Below are positions 16,883-24,699 of a DNA stretch of 64,000 nucleotides, in pieces. Origin of the DNA: Pseudolabrys sp. (GTDB lineage: Bacteria > Pseudomonadota > Alphaproteobacteria > Rhizobiales > Xanthobacteraceae); NCBI GenBank assembly GCA_026125895.1, contig JAHCKG010000007.1, positions 62,001-126,000 on the forward strand, written 5' to 3'. The notes below the pieces were generated by a model. The model saw only the letters and a list, made by a program, of their open reading frames with translations. It was not told the origin of the DNA and searched no databases. The position numbers were made by a program, and so were the translations under genes. Numbering within the stretch: position 1 is the stretch's first letter; each line of letters begins with the position of its first letter.

Positions 16883-17395
16883 TTACGCCGGCACGACCCA
16901 GTCCGGGCGGACGAGGCCGGTAACGCCCTCGAATGCGCCGGGCACCAGCTCATTGACCAGCAGGCGGGCGGGGTTGACCGGCCCGGGCATCTTCACCTGC
17001 CCCTTCGGTATCCGCTTGAAGCCGCTGCGTGCGTAATAGGGCTCGTCGCCGACCAGCACGATCAGCTTGTGACCCTTGTCCCGCGCATCCTTGAGCGCGC
17101 GGGCCATCAGCGCCGAGCCGACGCCGCGCGAGCGGAACGGCGGCTCCACCGTCAGCGGCCCGAGCAGCAGCGCCGGGGTATCGCCGATGCACACCGGCGT
17201 CAGGCGCACCGACCCGACCATCAGCGTGCCGATACGGGCGACGAAGGACAGTTCCGGCAGATGGCCGCGCCCCTCGCGGATCCGGTAGGCGCTGCGCGCA
17301 TAGCGCCCCGGCCCGAACGTGCGCTCGTTCAGGCGCTCGACGGCCGAGGCGTCGCTGGGCGATTCCGGCTGGATGACGAGGTCGAGTTCGCTCAT
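16883..17395 (-). CDS. GNAT family N-acetyltransferase
   Basis: 170-residue acetyl-CoA-dependent N-acetyltransferase of the YhbS-like group. The acetyl-CoA loop is RSRGVGSALMARALKDA, preceded by LLLGPLTVEPPF and followed by LIVLVGDEPYYARSGFKR. I start it at the methionine at 17395 (MSELDLVIQ); the frame opens six residues earlier. The acceptor substrate is unknown. It is divergent from the hydroquinone-reductase gene, with about 105 bases between the starts. Confidence 0.87.
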   Translation of the reverse strand: MSELDLVIQPESPSDASAVERLNERTFGPGRYARSAYRIREGRGHLPELSFVARIGTLMVGSVRLTPVCIGDTPALLLGPLTVEPPFRSRGVGSALMARALKDARDKGHKLIVLVGDEPYYARSGFKRIPKGQVKMPGPVNPARLLVNELVPGAFEGVTGLVRPDWVVPA

Positions 17396-17488
17396 GAAAC
17401 CTGCGATTAGCACCCTGCCCGCCGAACGTCCATCGGCGGTGGCGGCCCGCTCCCCAAGGTCTTAAATGAAGGGGAGCAGTGGGCAGGC

Positions 17489-17495
17489 AAAGGAG
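17489..17495 (+). promoter_or_regulatory. Shine-Dalgarno deciding a TTG start
   Basis: AAAGGAG is followed by a six-base spacer and TTG at 17502. This is a far better initiation site than the ATG at 17466, which lacks an upstream purine-rich match, and it places the start exactly where family proteins begin (GLLVDG). Confidence 0.65.
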
Positions 17496-17501
17496 CTTGA
17501 A

Positions 17502-18479
17502 TTGGGACTTCTGGTTGACGGTGTCTGGCACGACGAGTGGTACGAGACCAAGGACGGCCGCTTCGAACGGCAGGCCTCGAAATTCCGCAACTGGGTGACG
17601 GCCGACGGCAGCGCCGGGCCGACCGGAAAGGGTGGCTTTGCCGCCGCGGCCGGCCGCTACCACCTCTATGTCTCGCTCGCCTGCCCCTGGGCCCACCGCA
17701 GCATCATCTTCCGCAAGCTCAAGGGGCTCGAGAGCCTGATCTCGATGTCCGTCGTCTCACCGGACATGCTGAAACAGGGCTGGACCTTCCACAAGGACGA
17801 GGGCTCGACCGGCGATACCGTCAACGGCAAGGACAAGCTGTCGGACATCTATGTGCTGGCCGATCCGAAATTCACCGGCCGCGTCACCGTGCCGGTGCTG
17901 TGGGACATGAAGACGAAGACGATCGTCAACAACGAGTCGTCCGAGATCATCCGCATGTTCAATTCGGCGTTCAATGAATTGACCGGCAACGCCGACGATT
18001 ATTACCCGCAGGCGCTGCGCGCCGAGATCGACCGCGTCAACGACCTGGTCTATCCCAACATCAACAACGGCGTGTACCGCGCCGGCTTTGCCACGACGCA
18101 GGAGGCTTACGAAGAAGCCTTCCGAAATTTGTTCGACGCGCTCGACGAGATCGAGGACATCCTGTCGAAGCAGCGCTACCTCGTCGGCTCGCGCATTACC
18201 GAAGCCGACTGGCGGCTGTTCACCACCCTGATGCGCTTCGACGCCGTTTATTATGCGCACTTCAAGTGCAACTGGCGGCACCTTTACGAATATCCGAACC
18301 TGTCGAACTATTCGCGCGATCTCTATCAGGTGCCCGGCGTCGCCGGGACGGTGGACCTCGGGCAGATCAAGCGGCATTATTATCATAGCCAGCGCACGGT
18401 GAACCCGACCGGCATCGTGCCGCTCGGCCCGCAGCTCGATTTCGCGGCGAAGCATGACCGGGGAAGGTTTGGAACGTAG
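17502..18479 (+). CDS. glutathionyl-hydroquinone reductase (GST Xi class)
   Basis: Predicted to reduce glutathionyl-hydroquinones with glutathione, releasing hydroquinone (YqjG / EcfG4 / PcpF family). The thioredoxin-like domain holds the catalytic Cys61 in CPWAHR, the signature of the Xi class, followed by PVLWDMKTKTIVNNESSEIIRMF and an all-helical domain with NNGVYRAGFATTQEAYEEAF and SRITEADWRLFTTLMRFDAVYYAHFKCN. At 325 residues from the TTG start it has the family length. An ATG at 17466 would add 12 residues. Such enzymes maintain quinone pools or support degradation of chlorinated or methoxylated aromatics. Confidence 0.9.
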   Translation: MGLLVDGVWHDEWYETKDGRFERQASKFRNWVTADGSAGPTGKGGFAAAAGRYHLYVSLACPWAHRSIIFRKLKGLESLISMSVVSPDMLKQGWTFHKDEGSTGDTVNGKDKLSDIYVLADPKFTGRVTVPVLWDMKTKTIVNNESSEIIRMFNSAFNELTGNADDYYPQALRAEIDRVNDLVYPNINNGVYRAGFATTQEAYEEAFRNLFDALDEIEDILSKQRYLVGSRITEADWRLFTTLMRFDAVYYAHFKCNWRHLYEYPNLSNYSRDLYQVPGVAGTVDLGQIKRHYYHSQRTVNPTGIVPLGPQLDFAAKHDRGRFGT

Positions 18480-18498
18480 GTCGCGCTCAAGCTAAGCT

Positions 18499-18597
18499 CC
18501 GTCATCCTGAGGTGGCCGCGCAGCGGCCCTCGAAGGATGGACGGCCCCGGCCCGTCGCCCTTCGAGGCTCGCTACGCTCGCACCTCAGGGTGACGGG
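18499..18597. repeat. palindromic intergenic repeat family B, copy 1
   Basis: CCGTCATCCTGAGG at one end pairs with CACCTCAGGGTGACGG at the other, with inner GGCCGCGCAGCGGCC and CCTTCGAGG / CCTCGAAGG arms. The same architecture recurs at 21932-22068, and a half element (CACCTCAGGGTGACGG) at about 21010-21025. It precedes the second LysE-type gene. Confidence 0.7.
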
Positions 18598-18630
18598 AAC
18601 AGGCGCTGGTGAAATCTGCGAAAGAAGATC

Positions 18631-19266
18631 ATGTTCGGCACCCACGACCTCTGGCTGTTCGTCCTCTCCGGGCTCTTGCTCAACATCACGCCCGGCCCCG
18701 ACACCGCGCTGGTGGTGGCGCGCTCGACGCAGATGGGGCTGCGCGGCGGCGTCGCCGCCACGTTCGGCGTCACCGGCGGCATCATGGTGCACATCGCCGC
18801 GGCGGCGATCGGCCTGTCGGCACTGATCGCGGCGTCGGCCACCGCCTTCAGCGTCATCAAATATGCCGGCGCCGCCTATCTCATCTATATCGGCCTGCGC
18901 CTGATGTTCACGCGTCACACCGCGGCCGCCGATGCCGCCGCGCCGCAGGCGGCGAGCGTGCCGCTGCGCAGCGTGTTCTGGCAGGGCTTTTTCAGCAATG
19001 CGCTCAATCCCAAGGTGGCGATCTTCTTTCTCGCCTTCCTGCCGCAGTTCGTCGCCAACGACGCGCCGTCGAAGGCGCTGGCCTTCCTGTTTCTCGGCGC
19101 CATCTTCAGCATCGGCGGCACCGTGTGGTGTCTGATCGTCGCCGCCGTCACGGCGCATGCCGCCTCGCGCCTCAAGGCGACGCGGCGCTTCCAGCGCTTC
19201 ATCGACGGCGCCATCGGCGCGATGTTCGTCGCGCTCGGCGTCAAGCTGGCGTTGGTGCAGCGGTAA
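18631..19266 (+). CDS. LysE family amino-acid exporter
   Basis: 211-residue LysE/RhtB-type exporter. The N-terminal LNITPGPDTALVVARSTQMGLRGG is the classical RhtB motif, followed by AAYLIYIGLRLMFTR and QGFFSNALNPKVAIFFLAFLPQFV; six membrane segments can be read. The RhtB motif suggests export of homoserine lactone, threonine or similar compounds, but the substrate is not determined by sequence. A GAAAGAAG ribosome site lies just before the ATG. Confidence 0.9.
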   Translation: MFGTHDLWLFVLSGLLLNITPGPDTALVVARSTQMGLRGGVAATFGVTGGIMVHIAAAAIGLSALIAASATAFSVIKYAGAAYLIYIGLRLMFTRHTAAADAAAPQAASVPLRSVFWQGFFSNALNPKVAIFFLAFLPQFVANDAPSKALAFLFLGAIFSIGGTVWCLIVAAVTAHAASRLKATRRFQRFIDGAIGAMFVALGVKLALVQR

Positions 19267-19303
19267 GCTACGAGGGCGGGTCACCGCCGAGACTTAACCC
19301 GCC

Positions 19304-19798
19304 TCACCACAGCTCGCTCACGGCCTGGCCATGGAAGACCTCGGCGATGCGGGCGCGGGCGGCGCGGCCGGTGTCCTCCGGCAATTCGTCGATGGCGAAA
19401 AAGCCGTGGGCGACGATCTCGCGGTCCGGCACCGGCGGCCCCTCCTGGACGAAATCGCGCACGACATAGAACGCGACGTGATCGCGCCGCGAGACGCGGC
19501 GATTGTGGAAGACGCCGTGCAGCAGCGGCTCGCCGGTGAGCTTGATGTTACCCTCCTCCATCAGTTCGCGGGCCAGCGCCGTCTTGATCGTCTCGCCGGT
19601 CTCGACGCCGCCGCCCGGCAGGTGCCAGCCGCTGATGTAGGAGTGCTTGATCAGGAACACCCGGCGCTGCCCGTCGATCACCAGCGCGAAGGCCCCGAGG
19701 GTCGCCCCGCGGGCAAAGCGCCAGTAGAAGTGGAACACCCGCCGCAACAGCGGCTCAAACCTGCGACGCAAGGCGGACAAGGCGCGATTCCTTTTCAA
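19304..19798 (-). CDS. NUDIX hydrolase
   Basis: About 164 residues with a clear NUDIX core: HLPGGGVETGETIKTALARELMEEGNI, where G, E, RE and EE occupy the box positions, preceded by GAFALVIDGQRRVFLIKHSYISGW. Substrate unknown; the length and lead-in resemble the MutT-like hydrolases of alphaproteobacteria. No ATG fits the N-terminus: the frame runs open far into the antisense of mbfA, so I start at the TTG at 19798 (LKRNRALSAL...). A TTG at about 19780 with AAGGA upstream is an alternative. The start is divergent from mbfA, whose Irr-type box lies between them. Confidence 0.8.
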   Translation of the reverse strand: MKRNRALSALRRRFEPLLRRVFHFYWRFARGATLGAFALVIDGQRRVFLIKHSYISGWHLPGGGVETGETIKTALARELMEEGNIKLTGEPLLHGVFHNRRVSRRDHVAFYVVRDFVQEGPPVPDREIVAHGFFAIDELPEDTGRAARARIAEVFHGQAVSELW

Positions 19799-19871
19799 CG
19801 GCGCCCAGTCGTAGCAGCGAACGGGTTGAAAGTGAGGCGTCAGGGGGCAATCCGCACGGGCCTCTTTACTC

Positions 19872-19887
19872 TTTAGAATAGTTCTAA
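19872..19887. promoter_or_regulatory. Irr-type iron-control element upstream of mbfA
   Basis: TTTAGAATAGTTCTAA contains the perfect inverted repeat TTAGAA-N3-TTCTAA, the known iron control element bound by the haem-responsive regulator Irr in Bradyrhizobium and relatives. It ends 43 bases before the GTG of mbfA, a position fitting a repressor site over the promoter, and mbfA is an established Irr target in this order. Irr itself is not in the window. Confidence 0.88.
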
Positions 19888-19930
19888 TATCTGGAGGTGG
19901 CCCTATACGCGTTTCGAAAGGCTGCCTCCC

Positions 19931-20890
19931 GTGAAGCGATTTTCCGACCTGACCGAACAGGAAGTGCTGGCGCTTGCCATCACCAATGAAGAGGAGGACA
20001 GCCGTATCTACCGCGGCTTCGCCGAAGGCCTGCGCGAGCAGTTTCCCGCCTCCGCCAAGGTGTTCGACGAAATGGCCGAGGAGGAAGTGCATCACCGCAG
20101 CATGCTCTACGATCTGTACCGGCAGAAATTCGGCGAATACCTGCCGCTGATCCGCCGCCAGGACGTGCAGGGCTTCCTGCAGCCGAAGAAACCGTTGTGG
20201 CTGATGCGGCCGCTCGGGCTCGAGGAAGTGCGCAAGTTCGCCGAGAACATGGAGTTCGAGGCCGAGCGCTATTACCGCAAGGCGGCCGAAAGCGCGCGGG
20301 ACGCCTCGGTGCGCGAACTCTTGGTCACGCTGGCAGAGGCGGAGGCCGGCCACGAGTCGCTGGCGCACAAGCTGAGCGCCAAGATTCTCACCGAGGATGC
20401 GCGCGCGGAAGAGCACGAGACGGCGCGGCGCATGTTCCTGCTGCAATATGTGCAGCCGGGTCTGGTCGGGCTGATGGACGGCTCGGTCTCGACGCTGGCG
20501 CCATTGTTCGCCGCGGCCTTCGCCACGCACAACACCTGGGAGACGTTTCTCGTCGGCATGGCGGCTTCCGTCGGCGCCGGCATCTCGATGGGCTTTGCCG
20601 AGGCGCTGTCGGACGACGGCTCGCTCACCGGCCGCGGCGCGCCGTGGCTGCGCGGGCTGGTGTCCGGCCTGATGACGACGATCGGCGGCGTCGGCCATGC
20701 GCTGCCTTATCTCATTCCCGATTTCTATATCGCGACCGTCGTGTCGGTGATCGTCGTCGCCATCGAACTCGCGGTGATCTCGTGGATCCGCTACAAATAC
20801 ATGGACACGCCGTTCCTCAAGGCGGCGTTCCAGATCGTGGTCGGCGGCGTGCTGGTGTTCATCTCCGGGATATTGATCGGGAGTTCGTGA
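19931..20890 (+). CDS. mbfA: MbfA, ferritin-like/VIT1-type iron exporter
   Basis: 319-residue membrane-bound ferritin. The N-terminal half (to about residue 165) is a rubrerythrin-like four-helix di-iron domain with the ligand-type patterns EEEDSRIYRGFAEGL, DEMAEEEVHHRSMLYD, NMEFEAERYYRKAAE and EAEAGHESLAHKL. The C-terminal half is a vacuolar-iron-transporter (VIT1) membrane domain with GLVGLMDGSVSTLAPLFAAAFA and GISMGFAEALSDDG and several helices. Work in Agrobacterium and Bradyrhizobium shows that MbfA exports iron, protects against iron and peroxide stress, and is repressed by Irr; the Irr box upstream fits this. The start is GTG. Confidence 0.94.
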   Translation: MKRFSDLTEQEVLALAITNEEEDSRIYRGFAEGLREQFPASAKVFDEMAEEEVHHRSMLYDLYRQKFGEYLPLIRRQDVQGFLQPKKPLWLMRPLGLEEVRKFAENMEFEAERYYRKAAESARDASVRELLVTLAEAEAGHESLAHKLSAKILTEDARAEEHETARRMFLLQYVQPGLVGLMDGSVSTLAPLFAAAFATHNTWETFLVGMAASVGAGISMGFAEALSDDGSLTGRGAPWLRGLVSGLMTTIGGVGHALPYLIPDFYIATVVSVIVVAIELAVISWIRYKYMDTPFLKAAFQIVVGGVLVFISGILIGSS

Positions 20891-20911
20891 GGTCGCGGCG
20901 AGCGCCGCCGC

Positions 20912-20990
20912 GTAGCCCGGGTGAAGCGACGCGTAACCCGGGACAATTGCCGGATTGGCCCCGGATTTCGCTGCGCTCCATCCGGGCTAC
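20912..20990. repeat. palindromic intergenic repeat family D
   Basis: GTAGCCCGGGTGAAGCGACGC at the left pairs imperfectly with GCTGCGCTCCATCCGGGCTAC at the right, around GTAACCCGGGACAATT...CCCCGGAT. This GTAGCCCGGATGAAGCG type of element is a familiar alphaproteobacterial repeat. It lies just downstream of mbfA, is followed at about 21010-21025 by a half copy of repeat family B, and may act as transcription terminator. Confidence 0.65.
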
Positions 20991-21053
20991 AGGATCGCTG
21001 CGCGACGGCACCTCAGGGTGACGGGGACAGGCGGAACGCGCTACACGGGTCAC

Positions 21054-21944
21054 ATGCCCTTCACCCTCGCCCACCTCTCCGACATCCACCTCGCGCCCCT
21101 GCCGGCGGTGCATGTGCTCGACCTGTGTTCCAAGCGCATCACCGGTTACCTGAACTGGCAGCGCAAGCGGCGCTCCGTGCATGAGCGCGCCGTGCTGGAT
21201 CGCATGATCGCCGATGTGAGCGCACAGGCGCCGGATCACGTCGCCGTGACCGGCGACATCGCCAATATCGGGCTGGAAGCGGAATACGCGCCCGGCCGCG
21301 CCGTTCTCGACAGCCTCGGCACGCCGGCGACGGTGAGCTTCGTGCCCGGCAATCACGACATCTATGTCGCGGAGTCGATCGGCTTTGCCGACCGCGCCTG
21401 GGGCGACTTCATGCGCGGCGACGGCGGCGAGGGCTTTCCCTATCTCAAGCGGCGCGGGCCGCTCGCGCTCATCGGTCTCAACACCGGCGTGCCGACGCCG
21501 CCGTTCCAGGCAACCGGCACGCTCGGCGAAGCGCAGCTTGCTGCGCTCGGCGCCCTGCTCGACCGTACGCGCGACGAGAAACTGTTTCGCGTTGTGCTGA
21601 TCCATCATCCGCCGGTCAGCGACTCACCGCATCACAAGGTGCTCACCGACGCCACGGCCTTCATGCGGGTCATCGCGCAGCACGGCGCCGAACTGATCCT
21701 ACACGGCCACGATCATCTCGACATGCTCAACTTCATCGCCGGCCCGAACGACGCGCGCGTTCCGGCGGTCGGCGTGCCGTCTGCCTCCGCCGCGCCGGGC
21801 GCCGACAAGGCCAATGCCGGCTATCACCTCTATCGCATCGAGGGCGAAGCCGGCGCGTGGCGGTGTGAGATGGTGGTGCGGGAGATGGAGATGGATGGGG
21901 TCGTGAAGGAAGTGAGGCGGGTTACCCTCTGTCCGTCACCCTGA
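21054..21944 (+). CDS. metallophosphoesterase
   Basis: 296-residue calcineurin-like phosphoesterase. All metal-binding blocks are present: HLSDIHLAPLP (Asp10, His12), TGDIANIG, VPGNHDIYV, LIHHPPV and LILHGHDHLDM. The substrate could be a cyclic nucleotide, a nucleotide-lipid or another phosphodiester; the family does not allow a choice. I take the ATG at 21054 (MPFTLAHLSDIH) because the upstream extension is repeat DNA. The stop codon lies within a copy of repeat family B, so the last residues (LCPSP) are repeat-encoded. Confidence 0.88.
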   Translation: MPFTLAHLSDIHLAPLPAVHVLDLCSKRITGYLNWQRKRRSVHERAVLDRMIADVSAQAPDHVAVTGDIANIGLEAEYAPGRAVLDSLGTPATVSFVPGNHDIYVAESIGFADRAWGDFMRGDGGEGFPYLKRRGPLALIGLNTGVPTPPFQATGTLGEAQLAALGALLDRTRDEKLFRVVLIHHPPVSDSPHHKVLTDATAFMRVIAQHGAELILHGHDHLDMLNFIAGPNDARVPAVGVPSASAAPGADKANAGYHLYRIEGEAGAWRCEMVVREMEMDGVVKEVRRVTLCPSP

Positions 21945-22068
21945 GGTGCGAACGTGCAAAGCACGTGAGCCTCGAAGGGCGACGGCCCGGGCGACGCTCT
22001 ATTCTGTGATGACCGTCCACCCTTCGAGGCTCGCGCGTTTCACGCGCTCGCACCTCAGGATGACGGTC
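21932..22068. repeat. palindromic intergenic repeat family B, copy 2
   Basis: A long element with CCGTCACCCTGAGGTGCGA...AAAGCACGTGAGCCTCGAAGG on the left and CCTTCGAGGCTCGCGCG...CGCTCGCACCTCAGGATGACGG on the right forms an extended imperfect hairpin. It sits between two convergent genes and contributes the stop codon of each (21944 on plus, 22067-22069 on minus). The layout matches copy 1 at 18499-18597. Confidence 0.75.
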
Positions 22069-22639
22069 AATGCGGCGCGGTCAGCAGCGCCCAGGTGAAC
22101 ACCACCGCGACGGCGACCACGGCACCGTAGACGAACATGCGCAAGCCGCGCAGGCGGCCGCGGCGCTGTTCGTATTCGACAGTCTTGAGCGTCGCCGCTT
22201 GACCGAACGGCACATCGTCAGCCAGCGCGCGTTCGCGCTCCAGCATGCGGCGGGCGACATAGCGGGTGATGGCGCCGGTCATCTCCGGCACGTCGTAGCT
22301 CTCGGCCAGCACGGCGCGGCCGTAGCGGGTGTCCTGCACGAAGCGGTACTGCCGCTTGTCGCGGCCCATTTCGACATGGGCGACGACGTCGAGCCACAGC
22401 CGCGGCGTCTCACCCCGGCTGATGCCGCGGTCGAACAGTTCGACGTCCTTGGGGATCTCGGCGAACAGCGGCGTGAGCGCCTCGTTGAGCAGCTCCAGGC
22501 GCGCCACTTCGGCGTCGCGCAGATCGACGATGACGGCCGAACGCTCGGCCGCCTCGATGCGCGCCTCGCGCATGGCCTCTTTCAGAGGGGTCGGCGCCGG
22601 GGGCGTCTCCGGCTCGGCCTTTTTGCCGCGTCCAAACAT
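22067..22639 (-). CDS. conserved hypothetical protein with C-terminal membrane helix
   Basis: 190-residue protein of unknown function. The N-terminus is basic and proline-rich (MFGRGKKAEPETPPAPTP), the middle is soluble with a block LFDRGISRGETPRLWLDVVAHVEMGRDKRQYRFVQDTRYGR, and one hydrophobic helix (about residues 167-187) anchors the C-terminus. Such tail-anchored proteins with the RLWLDVVAHVEMGRDKR.YRF core are conserved in Bradyrhizobium-like genomes as I recall, but without an assigned role. The stop codon falls at the edge of a family B repeat. Confidence 0.72.
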   Translation of the reverse strand: MFGRGKKAEPETPPAPTPLKEAMREARIEAAERSAVIVDLRDAEVARLELLNEALTPLFAEIPKDVELFDRGISRGETPRLWLDVVAHVEMGRDKRQYRFVQDTRYGRAVLAESYDVPEMTGAITRYVARRMLERERALADDVPFGQAATLKTVEYEQRRGRLRGLRMFVYGAVVAVAVVFTWALLTAPH

Positions 22640-22720
22640 GGCTCCTTTCTAGCAGGGCCCGTAGCGCCGGCAAAGGTCATTTTACGTGGTTTTTCAACAC
22701 CCTTGATGGTTAATTCTCTA

Positions 22721-23509
22721 TTAAGCGCGGGGAACCACCCCATAGCGGCGCGCCCAGCCGAAACTATCCTCGGTCCGCGGCGTCGAGGGGATGTACTCGC
22801 AGCCGATCCAATGGGCGTAGCCGAGCCGGTCGAGTTCGGCGAAGACGTAAGGATAGTTGATCTCGCCGTCCTCGTCGGGCTCGTGGCGCACCGGCACCTG
22901 CGAGCACTGCACGTGGCCGATCAGCTTCTGATACTTCTTGAAGCGCTCGATGAGGTCGCCGCCGACGATCTGCATGTGGAACAAATCGTACTGGATGAGG
23001 ACGTTGTCGCTGCCGACCTTGGCGACGATGTCGGCGGCGTGCTCCAGCTCGACCAGGAAATAGCCGGGGATGCCGCGTTCGCAGATCGGCTCGATATACA
23101 GCCTGATGCCCTTGGCCGCGGCCCGGTCGGCGGCGCGCTTCAGGTTCTCGACGAACACCTGCTCCGCCGCGCGGCGCTGCTCCGGCGCGACCTTGCCGGC
23201 AAGGCAGTGGATGGCGAGGCCGCCGACGGTTTCGACATAGCCGAGCGTCTGCGCGAAGGTCGCGCGCCATTCGTCCTCGCGGCCCGGCAGCGCGCCGAGG
23301 CCGAACTCGGTCTCGCCGCCCTGCGGCGTGTTGATGCCGAGCACTGTCAGCTTGTTGCGGTCCACCGCGCGCTTGTAGTCGGCCGCGGCAACGCCGTCGG
23401 GAAAGCGGCCCTCGATCGCCGTGAAGCCTGCCGCCGCCGCCGCGTCGATGCGGTCGAGAAGCGGCCGCTCCTTGAACAGGTAGCCGAGATGGGCCGAAAA
23501 GCGCGGCAT
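22721..23509 (-). CDS. hyi: hydroxypyruvate isomerase family protein (Hyi/OtnI)
   Basis: 262-residue TIM-barrel isomerase. The family stretches are clear: FSAHLGYLFKE at the start, LYIEPICERGIPGYFL, IQYDLFHMQIVGGDL, IGHVQCSQVPVRHEPDEDGEI and HWIGCEYIPS. Hyi interconverts hydroxypyruvate and tartronate semialdehyde; the close relative OtnI acts on 2-oxo-tetronates. The start is the ATG at 23509 with AGGGGA upstream; the frame stays open far beyond it as antisense of the next gene. It is divergent from a tartrate-dehydrogenase-like gene, with 99 bases between starts, consistent with a joint role in hydroxy-acid breakdown. Confidence 0.9.
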   Translation of the reverse strand: MPRFSAHLGYLFKERPLLDRIDAAAAAGFTAIEGRFPDGVAAADYKRAVDRNKLTVLGINTPQGGETEFGLGALPGREDEWRATFAQTLGYVETVGGLAIHCLAGKVAPEQRRAAEQVFVENLKRAADRAAAKGIRLYIEPICERGIPGYFLVELEHAADIVAKVGSDNVLIQYDLFHMQIVGGDLIERFKKYQKLIGHVQCSQVPVRHEPDEDGEINYPYVFAELDRLGYAHWIGCEYIPSTPRTEDSFGWARRYGVVPRA

Positions 23510-23608
23510 GCGTTTCCCCTTGCTTGTTGCTCTTGCGCTCGTGGTTGTTGCCGTATTGATTAGCGGGCAACCGGCATCAAGACCACCCCGCATTTCCAGG
23601 AAGCGCCC

Positions 23609-24694
23609 ATGTCCGCCAATTCCGCCTTTCACATCGCCGTCCTGCCCGGCGACGGCATCGGCCACGAGGTCACCAAGCCGGCGCTCGACGTGCTGCGCCG
23701 CATCGAAGAGACGACGCCGAGCCTGAAATTCCGCTTTTCCGAAGCTCCGGCCGGCGCCGAGGAATACAAGGCGACCGGCAAATCGATGTCGGAGCAGACG
23801 GTGAGGCTCGCCGGCGAGGCCGATGCCATCCTGCTCGGGGCCTGCGGCATGCCGAGCATCCGCTATCCCGACGGCACCGAAATCATGCCGCAGGTCGAAT
23901 TGCGCTTCATCTACGATCTCTATGCCGGCGTGCGGCCGGCGCGGCTGGTGCCGGGCGTGCCCTCCCCGATCGTCGGCGCGCATGAGCACGGCATCGATTT
24001 CGTGCTGGTGCGCGAATCGACCGAGGGCCTGTTCGCCTCGATGGGCAAGGGCGTCACCACCCATGACGAAGCGCGCGAGACCTTGGTGGTGACGCGCAAG
24101 ACCACCGAGCGGCTGTTCGACTTCTGCCTGCGCCTCGCGCAGCGCCGCAAGTCGCGCGGCAAGCCCGGCCGGCTGACGCTCGTCGACAAGGCCAATGTGT
24201 TCAAGGCGTTCAACTGGCAGCGCACGATCTTCGACGAGCGCAAGGGCAAGTTTCCGGATGTGACCACCGACAAGCTCTATGTCGATGCCTGCGCCGCGAT
24301 GATGGTGAAGAAGCCGTGGGACTTCGACGTCATGGTGATGGAGAACATGTTCGGCGACATTCTCTCCGATCTCGCCGCCGGCATCATCGGTGGCCTCGGC
24401 ATGGCGCCGTCGGCGGATATCGGCGACACCCACGCGGTGTTCCAACCCTGCCACGGCACGGCGCCGGACATCATGGGCCAGGGCAAGGCCAATCCGACGG
24501 CGATGATTTTATCGGCGGCGATGATGCTCGACTGGCTCGCCGACAAGCACGATCATCCGCCGGCCGCCGAAGCCGCGCTCCGCATCGAGCAGGCCGTCGA
24601 TGACGCCTATCGCACCGGCCTGAAGCCGATGGAGTATGGCGGCGGCGACGGCACCGCGGCGATCTCGAAAGCGGTGATGACGGCGCTGGGATAG
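23609..24694 (+). CDS. isocitrate/isopropylmalate dehydrogenase family protein, possibly tartrate dehydrogenase
   Basis: 361-residue NAD-dependent beta-decarboxylating dehydrogenase. The N-terminal IAVLPGDGIGHEV, the middle RESTEGLFASMGKG and LVDKANVFKAFNWQRTIFDE (Lys in KANV), the metal-site region MENMFGDILSDLAAGIIGGLG and the cofactor loop HGTAPDIMGQGKANPTAMI are all family motifs. It lacks obvious leuB neighbours, so it is probably not the leucine-pathway enzyme; tartrate or D-malate are likelier substrates. The divergent hydroxypyruvate isomerase supports tartrate, whose oxidation feeds hydroxypyruvate or glycerate. Substrate assignment remains inference. Confidence 0.85.
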   Translation: MSANSAFHIAVLPGDGIGHEVTKPALDVLRRIEETTPSLKFRFSEAPAGAEEYKATGKSMSEQTVRLAGEADAILLGACGMPSIRYPDGTEIMPQVELRFIYDLYAGVRPARLVPGVPSPIVGAHEHGIDFVLVRESTEGLFASMGKGVTTHDEARETLVVTRKTTERLFDFCLRLAQRRKSRGKPGRLTLVDKANVFKAFNWQRTIFDERKGKFPDVTTDKLYVDACAAMMVKKPWDFDVMVMENMFGDILSDLAAGIIGGLGMAPSADIGDTHAVFQPCHGTAPDIMGQGKANPTAMILSAAMMLDWLADKHDHPPAAEAALRIEQAVDDAYRTGLKPMEYGGGDGTAAISKAVMTALG

Positions 24695-24699
24695 CTTTC

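Noticed and set aside
19799..20698. Upstream extension of the NUDIX frame on minus
   Set aside because: It is antisense to mbfA, which has an Irr box and full ferritin/VIT1 motifs. Only the C-terminal NUDIX part is real.
22070..23563. 497-codon open frame on plus
   Set aside because: Antisense to the conserved hypothetical gene and to the hydroxypyruvate isomerase.
23510..24454. Upstream extension of the Hyi frame on minus
   Set aside because: Antisense to the dehydrogenase; the first family-like residue is the Met at 23509.
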